Source of the DNA: Azolla caroliniana
Taxonomy: Eukaryota; Polypodiophyta
Direction: 5' to 3'
DNA: 64,000 nucleotides
Assembly (NCBI GenBank): GCA_043228905.1
Contig: JBHGNT010000004.1
Span: 6,944,001-7,008,000 of the forward strand
Of the stretch, positions 10,456 through 21,775 are shown one piece after another (positions within the stretch are counted from its first letter, which is position 1; every line of letters begins with the position of its first letter). Position numbers and translations under genes: made by a program. The notes below the pieces were generated by a model that saw only the letters and a program-made list of their open reading frames with translations, had not been told where the DNA came from and did not search any database.

Positions 10456-10648
10456 CTCCCCCGTAATGGGCGTATACATGGGTTGTCTAAGATTACAGGT
10501 ATAAACCTAGGTTCTCGGACATATCAGTTTTGTTCGAGTTGGCAGTGTCCGAAGGCAGAAGACCGGACTGGTCGGGTCGGAAGAGTTGAAGCCGATCATT
10601 AAGGAACTGATGTCGGTTGTCCGAAACCATCCTGCGCTGTGTCCGGCT

Positions 10649-13600
10649 CTAACCGGACTGGTTTGTTGTTACGCCCATCTGATGCCGAAGAGACCGAAAG
10701 CGGTCTGCCGAAAGACACTTGGTCATTCCATCTGCGACATTGTCGGTTGTGGATATTTTCTCTAGACCGATTTTCCCTGAAATGACGCAGTCCCGAACGA
10801 AGTGATATCGAACGTCGATATGTTTGGAGGCGTTGTGGTGAACCGGATTTCTCGACAAGGCAACAACACCTTGACTGTCGCTATAGACAACTGGAGCCGA
10901 GTCATGGTCTACTTGCCGAAACGTGTGCGCCAGGCGGCCGAGCCACAAAGCTTCTTTTGCAGCGTCGGACGCAGCTACATATTCTGCTTCGGTCGTTGAG
11001 GTCGCTGTGCACTCCTGAAGTTTCGACTTCCACGAAATTGCTCCATTGCCGAATTTGAAGCAGTATCCGGTTGTTGATTTCCGACTGTCTATACAGCCGG
11101 CGAAGTCCGAGTCGGTGTAACCGACTACGCCTGAGGTTGAGTTCGGTCCGAAAAGAATGCCGTGGTCTTTTGTGCCAGCCAGATATTTGAACACATGCTT
11201 GACTGCGTTCCAATGCGATCGGCCAGGATTGTGCATAAATCTGCTAACGACTCCTACGGCATGAGAAATATCAGGCCGTGTCGCGACCATCAGGTACATA
11301 AGGGAGCCGACTGCCGGTGCATACGGTACCGACTTCATATCTTCCCCCTCCGGACCGGATGTCGGGCAGTCTCGCTGAGAGAGCCGAAGATTCATGGGGA
11401 GCGGGGTTGAAGTAGATTTGGCTGATTGCATGTTGAAGCGTTCCAAGACACGTCCGATATAGTCGGTCTGAGACAAGAAAAGATGTCGTTTATCGCGATG
11501 CCGACTAATCTTCATGCCAAGTATGTGTCGTGCCGGACCGAGGTCCTTCATGGCAAACTTCAACCGCAGTTGCCGAATGAGATCGGCAAGTTCGCCCGCG
11601 TGGCGTCCAGAAATTAGCATGTCGTCCACGTAAATGATGAGGAAGATGGGTGATCCATCGTGAGCTGTGTTGGTAAAAAGACAATGGTCCTCATCGCTTT
11701 TTGAGAAGCCGATCGATTGGATGAAGTCGTCGAACTTCTTATACCATTGTCGCGGTGCCTGTTTGAGGCCGTATAGACTCTTCCTGAGTCGGCAGACTAG
11801 ATGTTCTTGGCCAGTTGCCACGAAGCCTTTTGGCTGCTCCATATAAATTTCCTCTTCAAGATCACCATGGAGGAAGGCTGTTTTGACATCTAGCTGAATC
11901 AGCTCCAAGTTGTCGGCTGCCACTACGCCGAGTAGAAAACGAAGGGTTGTCATTTTCACCACTGGTGAAAAAATCTCGTCGAAGTCGACGCCATATTCTT
12001 GTCGGAAGCCCTTCGCAACTAGTCTGGCCTTGTACTTTGGGGTGGTCGAATCAGACGTCTCTTTTAGTCGATAAACCCACTTGCAAGGAAGAGCACGTCG
12101 GTTCCTAGGTAATTCGACCAGATCCCAAGTCTTGTTTGCCCGAATGGAGTGCATTTCCGACTCCATTGCCAGATGCCAGGTGGCTGAATCGACAGATGTC
12201 GATGCTTCTTCGTAAGACGTCGGTTCGCCGGCGTCGGTGAAGAAAATTCCAGGAGAATACCTCTCCGGAGGTTGCGACAGTCTCTCGGATCGTCGAGGTA
12301 TGATTGGACTGGTCGCATCGGGTATCGAGGTCGGATGGTCCGAAAGCGAATTATTCTGCTGTGCCGAGTCGGAGTTGTCCGAGTCGGTAGTGTAAGGTTC
12401 AGCTACCCGTGAAGCTGACCGTGTGTTAAGAGCGGGGCCTTCTTGAAGGGTCGGCACATCGGAAAATGTTACCCTTCGGACTTCGATCGGTTTTTCGACT
12501 GATGGATTCATAGCCGGCTCGTTGAACACAACGTCCGAACTTCGAACGATTTGTCTGCGTTCGGGGTCCCAGAGTCGGTATCCCATTTCGCCGTCTGATC
12601 CATATCCAAGGAAAATGCATTTCCTGGACCGAGGTGCAAGTTTTCGGGGATCATCTTTCGGAATAAGGGCGTATGCCTCGCATCCGAAGATCCTCAGCTT
12701 GTCATAATTCGGCTTACTGCCGATCCATAGTTCCTGAGGAATTTGAAGTCCTAGAGGTCTGCTTGGCGACATATTGATTATGTGTACTGCCGTGAGTAGA
12801 GCCTCTGCCCAGAAGCCATCCGACAGTCCGGAGTGTTGGAGCATGGAAACTATCCGTTCTTGGATTGTCCGATTCATGCGTTCGGCAATCCCGTTTTGCT
12901 CCGGACTGTGTGGTGCCGTAAATTCACGTCGGATGCCACGTTGTCGGCAGAATTTGACGAATTCTTCTGATTTGAACTCTCCCCCATTGTCAGTCCGAAA
13001 GCATTTCAGTTTTCGGTCGGTTTGATTTTCTACCATAGCGAGCCAATCGGAGAAGATCGAGAAGACACGATCTTTGGTGCGAATTGGATAAGCCCACACC
13101 TTTCGAGTCGAATCGTCAATAAAACTGACGAAGTAAGAGGCACCGCCGAGAGACTGATGCGGCATTGGGCCACAGACGTCCGAGTGGACTAAATCGAGAG
13201 GTCTCGTTTCTCTTGGTGCTGATGTCGGGTGTGATGCGGCTGCTTGTTTGCCATACTGGCAATGCTCGCAGAATTGATGGTCGGAGAAGGAGAGTTTAGG
13301 GATGTATCCGGCTCTAGATAGATGCGTAATGCCGGCCTTGCTGAGGTGTCCTAATCTTCTGTGCCATAGTGATGACACAGGAATATCCACCAAAAACAGG
13401 TTACCCTCTCTGAGCGTAACATGTAACGGATACAGTGAGTGTATCTTGGGTCCTCTAGCAAGCAGGAGGTTCCCCCTGTGGAGTGTCCACCCTCCCGAAG
13501 AAAAACCGGCACGAATGCCGTCTTCATCTAGTTGTCCGACTGAGATCAATGGCCTTGAGAGCTCGGGTACATGTCGGACATTGTGAAGTACAAGTGTAAA

Positions 13601-14683
13601 GCCACCTGCAAGGTTGAGCTCTACTGTGCCGATTCCAATGATGTCACAGTGTTGCGAGTTGCCGACTCGAACTGAGTCGGAGTGACGGATCGTATATTGC
13701 CGAAATTGGGATCTATGAGGAGTCACGTGAAATGACGCGCCCGAATCTAAGAGCCATGTGCTCGATTCTTCAGTCGTGAGCAGAACTTCTGATCCGACTG
13801 GATTTTCGATTGACAGTATATTCGGGTCGTTTGGTAGCACATCAGCTGAGAAGCTGACGTAATTGATCTCCTCATGCCGGCCACTCTTCTTGTCTGATTT
13901 CTGAGACTTGTCGTTCTTGTTCTTGAGTGCGCGGCAGTCGGCTTTGATGTGTCCGGGTTTCTTGCAATAGTTGCAGATTCGATTATCCCGTGACTGGCTC
14001 CGTCTTCGCTGATTGTTCGGCTGCCGTGAGGAATCTCTTCCTCGTATGTTCGATCGGTCTGTCGAACCTTGTACTACATAAGCGTCGTCTGTTGAGTCTT
14101 TGGCGAAAGACTTTCTCCGAGCTGCTTCGGTCAGGATTGCGCTCGTGACTTCGGAGTATTTAACAGCTGTGGTTGACGCGTTGCACACGGTTGTGACGAA
14201 AGTTTCCCATGATGAGGGAAGGCTACTCATGAGTATCATTGCTCTGAGTTCATCCTCGATTGCCGTCCCCTGAGATGAGATTTGGGAGCTTATGCTTTCG
14301 TACTCATTGAGATGTGCTTGAACCGAATCTGATTCTTTCATTCGCAAGTTGTAGAGGCGCCGGATCAGAAACATCTTCGTTGCAGCGACCTTCTTTTCGT
14401 AGGTGTCCGACAGTGTTTTCCACAATTCGAATGCTGTCGTACACGATTGCACCGTAAAGTATACCGATTCCGATAGGTGCATCCGAATCGTGGCGCGGAC
14501 GATTCTGTCCAGCTTCTGCCACTCAATTGGTTTGTATCCTTCTGGAGGTTCTTCATTTTCGATGGGATCGATTTGCCCCTTGACTATGAGATAGTCCTGC
14601 ATTTGCTCCTTCCAGAAATTGAAGTTCGATCCATCGAACTTTCGTAGACTCATTTCTGACGAGCCGGATGTTGATGCCATCAA
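10649..14683 (-). CDS. Intact Ty1/copia Gag-Pol polyprotein (1344 aa)
   Basis: A single uninterrupted frame encodes all copia functions in the usual order. Gag occupies about residues 1-230 (FDGSNFNFWKEQM), followed by the CCHC knuckle CNYCKKPGHIKADC near 236-250. Protease follows with LLDSGASFHV near 308. Integrase has its HHCC finger (HRRLGHLS to CEHC, about 440-475) and D-D-E core (LVHSDVCGP, FRTDNGGEF, EQNGIAERMNRT, about 498-605). RT begins near 860 and has the YVDDMLISG catalytic motif near 1020. RNase H (YTDSDFAGC, STTEAEYVA) ends the protein. The length is normal for the family. It would produce virus-like particles in the cytoplasm that reverse-transcribe and integrate the element. 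The absence of stops indicates recent activity, but no matching 5' LTR is visible, so the element may be incomplete. Confidence 0.95.
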   Translation of the reverse strand: MMASTSGSSEMSLRKFDGSNFNFWKEQMQDYLIVKGQIDPIENEEPPEGYKPIEWQKLDRIVRATIRMHLSESVYFTVQSCTTAFELWKTLSDTYEKKVAATKMFLIRRLYNLRMKESDSVQAHLNEYESISSQISSQGTAIEDELRAMILMSSLPSSWETFVTTVCNASTTAVKYSEVTSAILTEAARRKSFAKDSTDDAYVVQGSTDRSNIRGRDSSRQPNNQRRRSQSRDNRICNYCKKPGHIKADCRALKNKNDKSQKSDKKSGRHEEINYVSFSADVLPNDPNILSIENPVGSEVLLTTEESSTWLLDSGASFHVTPHRSQFRQYTIRHSDSVRVGNSQHCDIIGIGTVELNLAGGFTLVLHNVRHVPELSRPLISVGQLDEDGIRAGFSSGGWTLHRGNLLLARGPKIHSLYPLHVTLREGNLFLVDIPVSSLWHRRLGHLSKAGITHLSRAGYIPKLSFSDHQFCEHCQYGKQAAASHPTSAPRETRPLDLVHSDVCGPMPHQSLGGASYFVSFIDDSTRKVWAYPIRTKDRVFSIFSDWLAMVENQTDRKLKCFRTDNGGEFKSEEFVKFCRQRGIRREFTAPHSPEQNGIAERMNRTIQERIVSMLQHSGLSDGFWAEALLTAVHIINMSPSRPLGLQIPQELWIGSKPNYDKLRIFGCEAYALIPKDDPRKLAPRSRKCIFLGYGSDGEMGYRLWDPERRQIVRSSDVVFNEPAMNPSVEKPIEVRRVTFSDVPTLQEGPALNTRSASRVAEPYTTDSDNSDSAQQNNSLSDHPTSIPDATSPIIPRRSERLSQPPERYSPGIFFTDAGEPTSYEEASTSVDSATWHLAMESEMHSIRANKTWDLVELPRNRRALPCKWVYRLKETSDSTTPKYKARLVAKGFRQEYGVDFDEIFSPVVKMTTLRFLLGVVAADNLELIQLDVKTAFLHGDLEEEIYMEQPKGFVATGQEHLVCRLRKSLYGLKQAPRQWYKKFDDFIQSIGFSKSDEDHCLFTNTAHDGSPIFLIIYVDDMLISGRHAGELADLIRQLRLKFAMKDLGPARHILGMKISRHRDKRHLFLSQTDYIGRVLERFNMQSAKSTSTPLPMNLRLSQRDCPTSGPEGEDMKSVPYAPAVGSLMYLMVATRPDISHAVGVVSRFMHNPGRSHWNAVKHVFKYLAGTKDHGILFGPNSTSGVVGYTDSDFAGCIDSRKSTTGYCFKFGNGAISWKSKLQECTATSTTEAEYVAASDAAKEALWLGRLAHTFRQVDHDSAPVVYSDSQGVVALSRNPVHHNASKHIDVRYHFVRDCVISGKIGLEKISTTDNVADGMTKCLSADRFRSLRHQMGVTTNQSG

Positions 14684-15247
14684 ATTTGGTTTCGGTTGAC
14701 GAAGCTCGGTTCGGAGTTGACTACGAACCTTGTTGGAGTGCAGCCGGTTGGCTCACCTGATATCGTTCTAGTCGGATTTGAACCCGAGTCGGTTCGGCTT
14801 CGGATATATGTATTGTTGAACTTGCTCGAATTGACTCCGGTAACTTGAGGGACAGAACCGACTGGTCTTCCCGAATGTTGCCGAGTCGGAGTGAGCCCGG
14901 TTCGCTTCCGAATATATATGCCAAATACCGATTATTGAAACCGATTGTCTGGACCGATTCTGCTTCGGGTGACTGCAGCGACGAGAGAGACGGATCCAAC
15001 TGATCCTCCCGAATGTCGATCAGCCGGATGAAGCACGAATTGGGGTTGTTGTCTTGAGAACGATCTGCACCGAGTGGTTACAATGAGCGGCGAGCAGCGT
15101 TTGATGACCTCTTCGGATGCCGTTTAACCGAGTGGAGCACGATCGTGTCAATGTTGCACAAGGGGATTTCACCTCGAGCGGTTACGATCACAAGAAACAG
15201 AGTACAACCGGCTGGCTTACTCCAAGCGAAGATGATCTAACGCGATG
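14684..15247 (-). other. Upstream leader of the copia element
   Basis: This lies 5' of the copia start codon. Two diverged copies of a roughly 108-bp unit are visible (about 14776-14880 and 14884-14995; each carries a CCGAATAT or CGGATATAT stretch and a CCCGAATGT stretch). No standard tRNA-Met primer site is found here. The sequence is interrupted at 15248 by the chromovirus and presumably resumes at 34497. Confidence 0.45.
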
Positions 15248-15252
15248 ACTAG

Positions 15253-15719
15253 TGTTACGGGCATGACCATATAATATCCCGTGGTGAGAATTGTCGTAGT
15301 ATTCTATACACGTGGATAAGTGTGAGGGTTAAACAAAGAGTCTAAAGAAGGGGAGGATTACTTTTAATCCTCGGGATTGAGACAACCCATGAGGCCAAGT
15401 GTGAACATGGCTGGGGGCCTTGAGAATTACTATAAATAAGAGGCCTAGCTACCCTCATTTGGGGGCATGCATTGACTACGTCGAGACTCTGTCCGTGAGT
15501 GGAACGACTCTTGTAGCAAGCGCGCTATCGTCCAGGTACGACTCGACGCCAAGGCGGTGGTATGGGACGCCGATCGAGGCTCGAGTCCGTCTCGATCCCT
15601 TCGCTCGGGGGTGGTCGGGTGGATCGGCACCCTTCTTTCTCTCTTTTCTCTCTATTCTTTCTAGATCTATCATTGATATATCCTTATTTTATGCTTACTT
15701 TAGTACCTAATCTCTAATA
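15253..15719 (+). repeat. 5' LTR of the young chromovirus
   Basis: This LTR starts TGTTACGGG and ends CTCTAATA, so the terminus is TG...TA rather than TG...CA in both copies. It contains a TATAAATA box at 15431-15438 and a CT-rich leader about 200 bp downstream (15629-15665). Confidence 0.95.
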
Positions 15720-15721
15720 TT

Positions 15722-15733
15722 TGGTATCAGAGC
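15722..15733 (+). other. Primer binding site, initiator tRNA-Met type
   Basis: TGGTATCAGAGC lies two bases after the 5' LTR, the standard complement of the initiator tRNA-Met 3' end in plant LTR elements. The nested DNA transposon inserted only ten bases further on, so minus-strand priming may still work, but the genomic RNA would carry 12 kb of foreign sequence. Confidence 0.9.
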
Positions 15734-15743
15734 CTATGTACTA

Positions 15744-15769
15744 GGGTAGAAGCACGCTACGGTGTACCA
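15744..15769 (+). repeat. Left terminal inverted repeat, with ACTA duplication outside
   Basis: The 26-bp terminus starts GGGTAGAAGCACGCTACGG. The matching right end is 27901-27926 in inverse orientation, with two mismatches. TTTTGGCC follows at both ends after an unequal spacer. ACTA at 15740-15743 is the left target duplication. Confidence 0.93.
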
Positions 15770-16926
15770 GAAAAGTACTGTTTTTGGCCACAAAAATTGT
15801 CAGTACTTTTAGTACTGTTAGTATGAATAATTCAAAAAAAAAAATCAGAGAAAAAGAAAATCGATTTTGGAGAGTGGGGTGACTGTAGTACAAGTGTCAT
15901 TTATTGTAGAAGGAGTGGGGGGAACAGGTGAGGAGATGTTCATTCCATTTTGGGGGCTATTTTCCCCTCACGTTGATTTTGGCGCTTCCCCTCACGTCGT
16001 TTTGGCGGTTCCCCTCATACTCCTCTTCCTCTATCCCTCTGAGCTTTTCATCACAGATCCATGTTCAGTTTCTGATTTCCTCCAATCTAAATCTCAGACA
16101 TCCATGTCTGTTTTGAGCGTTTAAGTTGAGGATTTCTGATTTTTTTAGGGTTTCTGTTTTTGTTAGGGTTTAGGTCGAGGTACAGAGACTGTTGGTAGCA
16201 GCCAATAGTGACTTCTTCGACAACGACTTTCTTACATCCATCCATTGAAGTTGGTGTCGTGGTGATTTGTGGCTTTTTCCACCAAATCGAGGCGGCATTG
16301 GAGGTTCCTTCCGCCAAATCGAGGCGGCATATCCAACGCTCCGTCCACCATTGGAGGTTCCTTCCACCAAATCGAGGCGGCATATCCAACGCCCCCTCCA
16401 TCCATTCGAGGTTCCTTCCATCCGTTTTTTTTATTTTCAGTACTAAAATGTTACATTTCTTCATATTTCAGTACAAAAATTTTAGAACTGACAATTGTCA
16501 TATTTGATATGTAATTCTAATGTTTGAAACGAAATATCTTTCACTTTGCAGGCCACATTTAAAAACATTTGATTTGGTGTCGTGGTGATTTGTGGCTTTT
16601 TCCACCAAATCGAGGCGGCATTGGAGGTTCCTTCCACCAAATCGAGGCGGCATATCCAACGCTCCGTCCACCATTGGAGGTTCCTTTCACCAAACCGTTT
16701 TTTTTATTTTCAGTACTAAAATGTTACATTTCTTCATATTTCAGTACAAAAATTTTAGAACTGACAATTGTCATATTTGATATGTAATTCTAATGTTTGA
16801 AACGAAATATCTTTCACTTTGCAGGCCACATTTAAAAACATTTGATTGTGTTTTCTTGGTTGAGTCTATATAACATTAACTACTTTTGCAAGCCACTTAA
16901 TTTTTGCGGATAAATCTAGTGACCGA
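15770..16926 (+). promoter_or_regulatory. Left subterminal region and transposase 5' leader with tandem duplication
   Basis: Subterminal sequence contains several AGTACT words (about 15773-15815). A 323-bp unit (16251-16573) is repeated directly after itself with an internal deletion (16574-16847). Each unit contains short CCACCAAATCGAGGCGGCA-type repeats and ends with a pyrimidine stretch and CTTTGCAG, a plausible 3' splice site, so a 5'-UTR intron is likely. A TATATAA word lies at 16867-16873, 54 bp before the ATG; whether that or an upstream site is the promoter is unknown. Confidence 0.5.
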
Positions 16927-19900
16927 ATGGGGGTTCCTAACGAGAGTGAGTTGTCAAGTAACTCATGCATATCTGAAAGGACTAAGAGACGAGTGGTTCT
17001 TCACATAGTCCGTTATTTGGTAGAAATAACAAAGAGATTTAGTGAAGAGGATCGTAGGGATATTATCTGTAGAGTGTTACACCATCAAAGTTTGAATGAA
17101 GACATGGAGAGAATAAAATTTAGGGACCAATGTGTTTCAGAAGAGATTGTAGAGTCTATGAAGTCATCCCTAGACTTAGTGAAAGGTGTAGAGAGCTTAG
17201 ACAAACTTGCTGCAAAGAGGGCAGCCCTACACATGGTTGTGAACGGTGCGAGAGGAAAAAAATATAGTGATACTAAAGTTGCCTTAGCCCTGGGTATTCA
17301 AAGAAGGAACTTGAGGAAACATCGCCAAAATATACACTCAAACAAATTCAAGTGGATGGGGTTGGGACGTAGACGACGATGTGATGCCTTATCTCAAGAG
17401 ATTATTGAGAAAGTGGATTCATTTTGGGCCAAAAATACGCGTGTCTCACCAAATAAGAAGGACGTGTGTAGACAACGAATAAGTCAGGGTAAGTACCAGA
17501 TTCACCCTAGACACTTCTTGGAGATGACAGAGGTATTCCATTTTTTTATATCATTTCACATTCCATAACTTTGTGTTTTGACCAACTGTATATTAATGTT
17601 TGCTATATATATTGGTTGATGTAGGCTGAATTGTACATGAACTTTAAAGATCAACATCCAAGCTTGACTGTTGGATTCCGCAAGTTCCAAGGTTTGAAAC
17701 CATTTTATGTTAGAAAATTAAATGAGAGGAATACATGTTGTTGTGTGTACCATGTGAAGATGGACATGTTAAGGCTAGCCGTGAATGCAATGCGTACTGA
17801 TTGTAAGGGTATACACGGGGAATTATGTGTCTGCACTTGTGAGATATGTAGACCAAATGGGGAGGATAATAGGTGTAATGCACGAAACATGACTTATGCA
17901 TCTGTTTCTGAGCTATGGAGGTCTTGTGTTTGTGAAAAAGAACCATCATGTGAGTGGCATCGTCGTACATGTCTATTAAGAACATGTAAGGTTTGTCCGC
18001 TACCATTATTTTGTATGCAGGAGCTTGATTTGGGAAACAGTCATATCGTGAAATGGAAATATTTAGAGTATGTGACTGAAAATATTGGCAAGGGAGTTGT
18101 AACTAAGCGTATCAAGGAAGTATATAAGGAGACATGTGCTGCTACCCTTGTCTCAGAATTTAAGAAACAACTTGGGGAGTTCATTCCACATAACTTCCGG
18201 AGTTATTGGCAAAATTCACAATTCAAGGAATGTATTAATAACTTACCAACGGGTGTCATCGTATCTGTTATTGACTTTGCAGAAAACTATACATTTAAAG
18301 TTCAGAATGAGGTTCAATCAATGCATTGGTACAATGATCAATGTACAATACTTGTGCATATTTGCTATTGGAGGCAAGACGGTGAGTTACATAAGAAATC
18401 AATATTTTACATTTCAGATGATAAAAAGCATGATACACTATTTGTTCAACATTGTTTTAAGCTTCACCATGCAGATTTATTTTCTCTAGGGGTAACCTTT
18501 AACCGTCATTGGGTTTGGTCTGATGGTGCTGCCTCGCAGTTTAAGGCGGCACGATCGTTCTACTTTATCGCCAGGTAATTTTTAATCCATATGTTTAGTA
18601 CTTACCATGCAATGTGTAAGGAAGTAATTCTTGTGTTAGTGCATGCATACTAATTATGTTTGTAATTATTAACAAACAGTACTATTCACATGGATGCATA
18701 CTAATTATGTTTGTAACTATTCGAATCTTGCACTTGTGAATGGATGCATGCATACTAATTTTGTTTGTACTATGTTTTAATCCATGTGAAGGGTTCTCCA
18801 TAGACACATTGTACTATGTTGTGTGTTGTATCTGTACTATGTTGTGTTTACAGGAGGATGTAAAGTACTCATCTTGTACTCATAGTATTGTCCGTCCTTA
18901 AGAGCATTGTACTAAGTATGTTTTAATCCATGTGAAGGGTTCTCCATAGACACATTGTACTATGTTGTGTGTTGTATCTGTACTATGTTGTGTTTACAGG
19001 AGGATGTAAAGTACTCATCTTGTACTCATAGTATTGTCCGTCCTTAAGAGCATTGTACTAAGTATGTTTTAATCCATGTGAAGGGTTCTCCATAGACACA
19101 TTGTACTATGTTGTGTGTTGTATCTGTACTATGTTGTGTTTACAGGAGGATGTAAAGTACTCATCTTGTACTCATAGTATTGTCCGTCCTTAAGAGCATT
19201 GTACTAAGTATGTTTTAATCCATGTGAAGGGTTCTCCATAGACACATTGTACTATACAAGAGGATGTAAAGTACTCATCTTCTACTCATAGTATAAACCA
19301 TACTAAGTTAGTACTAAGTTATATCCATACTAAGTATCGATTAATCAATGTGAAGGGTTCTCCATAGACACATTGTAGTATGTTGTGTGTTGGTTCTGTA
19401 CTATGTTGTGTTTACAAAAGGATGTAAAGTACTCATCTTGTACTTATAGTATTGTCCGTCCTTAAGAGAATTGTACTAATTATGTTTTAATCCATGTGAA
19501 GGGTTCTCCATAGACACATTGTACTATACAAGAGGATGTTAAGTACTCATCTTGTACTCATAGTATAAACCAGACTAAGTTAGTACTAAGAATTGTACTA
19601 AGTATCGACTAATCAATGTGAAGGGTTCTCCATAGACACATTGTACTATGTTGTGTGTTGCTTCTGTACTATGTTGTGTTTACAAAAGGATGTAAAGTAC
19701 TCATCTTGTACTTATAGTATTGTCCGTCCTTAAGAGAATTGTACTAATTATGTTTTAATCCATGTGAAGGGTTCTCCATAGACACATTGTACTATACAAG
19801 GGGATGTAAAGTACTCATCTTGTACTCATAGTATAAACCAGACTAAGTTAGTACTAAGTTATATCCATACTAAGTTAGTATTAAATGGATGCCAGTATTA

Positions 19901-20855
19901 ATGGAAGTGTAGTACTCTCTATTGACAACATAGTACTAATTTTGTTGGAAACCTGAGTTACAAAAGCAGGTATTTCTCCTTATTCAACATTCGTATGCAA
20001 TGGAATTACTTCGGGTCTGGACATGGAAAAGGAGAGCATGATGGCGCGGGGGCTGTGATCAAACGTGCCCTTACAAGTGAGCAGTTGGATAATAATGGTG
20101 CTAAGCTACAAAATGCACATGATGTTGTGCAGTGGCTAACATGGAAGATGTCAAATGATGGTAAGAACAGATTGTTTGTTGAAGTTCGCGCTGATGAGGT
20201 CGATAGAACTAAATCATATGGTTGTAAAACCGTGAAAGGCACACGCAGCACCCATTGTGTGTTAGGGTTTAGCCGCAAGGACACAACACAATTGTTACTA
20301 CGTAGTTTATCATGCTTTTGTTCCATGTGTATAGATGAAGCTTGGGATAAATGCATCAACCTATCAATCGTGGAGCCCTGGAAGTTGCAGAAGCTTGAGC
20401 CTGAACGACAAGATGATATTGAAGATGATGTGCATTCAAACGATATTGTATACTACAACCAAAATCAAGACTTGGCAGTTTTATTGGAAGTTGGAGATCA
20501 TTTTGCAGTGCTCAAATCTCCTCAGAATGAAGATTTAGAAGACTACTACATTGTGGTGTGCAAGCAAGGAAAGACATTATTGAAAGAAGTGGTGAGGGAT
20601 GGCTGGGGCAACAATTTCAACGTTGGTGAGTCTGTCGTGTATGGAAACTATTATGCAAAGTTGCCGCAGTGCAAGAACACATATGCATTACTAAAAGAAG
20701 CACCCATCGCAATAATCTACGCTGATGCCATTCTTGCGATCAAATTCAATATGACTCAAGCAAAGCACAAGGTTAAGGGATACAACACTGTCTACAAGGT
20801 CCCCCAAGAGGTTCATGAGCACATATTAGGGGAGGTCTCTCTATTTAATGCTTGA
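16927..20855 (+). CDS. Transposase, DDD-type, three exons (813 aa)
   Basis: Exons 16927-17532, 17625-18574 and 19970-20855 join in frame (2442 bp) with GT-AG introns of 92 and 1395 bp. The product would cut and rejoin the element ends in the nucleus. The N-terminal part has a helix-turn-helix-like stretch (KYSDTKVALALGIQRRNLRKHR, about residues 118-139). A cysteine/histidine-rich zone in exon 2 (CCCVYH, CVCTCEIC, CKVCPL, about 233-330) probably binds zinc. The catalytic motifs are DFAENY (D419), WSDGAASQFK (D502) and HGKGEHDGAG (D543, at the start of exon 3); the acidic triad is inferred from these. The 270-residue C-terminal part has an unassigned fold. I recall the same three motifs in many uncharacterised animal proteins that look like domesticated or active transposases. 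Sola is the best family guess. No stops or frameshifts are seen. Confidence 0.85.
18770..19905 (+). repeat. Tandem repeat array filling transposase intron 2
   Basis: Eight copies of a unit marked by GAAGGGTTCTCCATAGACAC start near 18787, 18933, 19079, 19226, 19352, 19498, 19619 and 19766. The spacing is about 146 bp for the first copies, then alternates between about 146 and 122 bp as shorter units lose the GTTGTGTG segment. The units are nearly identical, so the array expanded recently. It lies wholly inside the 1395-bp intron. Confidence 0.9.
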
Positions 20856-21775
20856 AAGTCACCCTCTCAATACATTGTACCCTCTCAATACTTGGAGTTC
20901 ACTATTAATTTTGATGATTGACAAATGAATTGATATATTTCATCTTTCTTCTAAAGTGTTTATGCCTGTCAACCACTTGTACTTATCTTTCATAATATAT
21001 TAGTTGTTGTCAACAAGACTTGGATTTCTTCATTGCCGATATTGCTCATGTTTCCTGATGTTATTTGAGCATAGAAGTTTTGCAGAGCCATGGTAAAATG
21101 AGTAAAAATATTGTATATCTTCTTGATAAAGTCTAGATTCATTGCCGTTGGTGTGTCCTCTGTAGGCACATAAATCTGTAAGTTGAATTCAAATTATGAC
21201 TTTAATATTGTAAGATTTTATACTGTAAGTTCATTCTTCAAGAAGCAAATGTGCAATGAAGCCTCAAATTCCTTAACAAAATAATCCAACTCCTGAAACA
21301 ATAATTTGTGATAGCTCAAAAAGGGGAGTGTTTCCTTACTACTGTTAGTGGATAGTTCATCCATTGGGATGATATCATCAAAATATGGCCCACATTGCTT
21401 CAACAATTTGCACAAATTCTGGTTACCCTCCAAATGGGATTGATGAAACAGTCTATACTTCAATAACACCCGATATTTTCTGTTTATCATCATTAACACC
21501 TGAAAACCTAAATTTTCCTAGCAAGCTAAGAAGAATTTCAAGCATTTTATCTACAACAGACTCAAAGACTTGGCAACTCATCAGGAGATGATCTCAAAAA
21601 AGAAACAAAACGTTGTAAAAAGAGGAATACTTAGATCAAAAAGTATATTCCCATTGTTTCTACAAAATACAGAAGTGGAATTTTGACATTGGCAATTGAA
21701 ACAGTATTTTGGTATCCAAATAGAGGTATTTCAGACATCACTAACAGGTAAAGTTCAAGTACAATCGGAAGAAAA
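20856..21775. other. Intergenic space between the two convergent transposon genes
   Basis: This is AT-rich sequence holding the 3' ends of both genes. I see no further gene. Open frames here are short and lack splice context. Short AATAAA-like words occur but no polyadenylation site can be fixed. Confidence 0.6.

Noticed and set aside
18770-19905. CRISPR-like array because of regular repeat spacing
   Set aside because: The units are contiguous tandem repeats of 122-147 bp without unique spacers, inside a spliced intron of a eukaryotic element.
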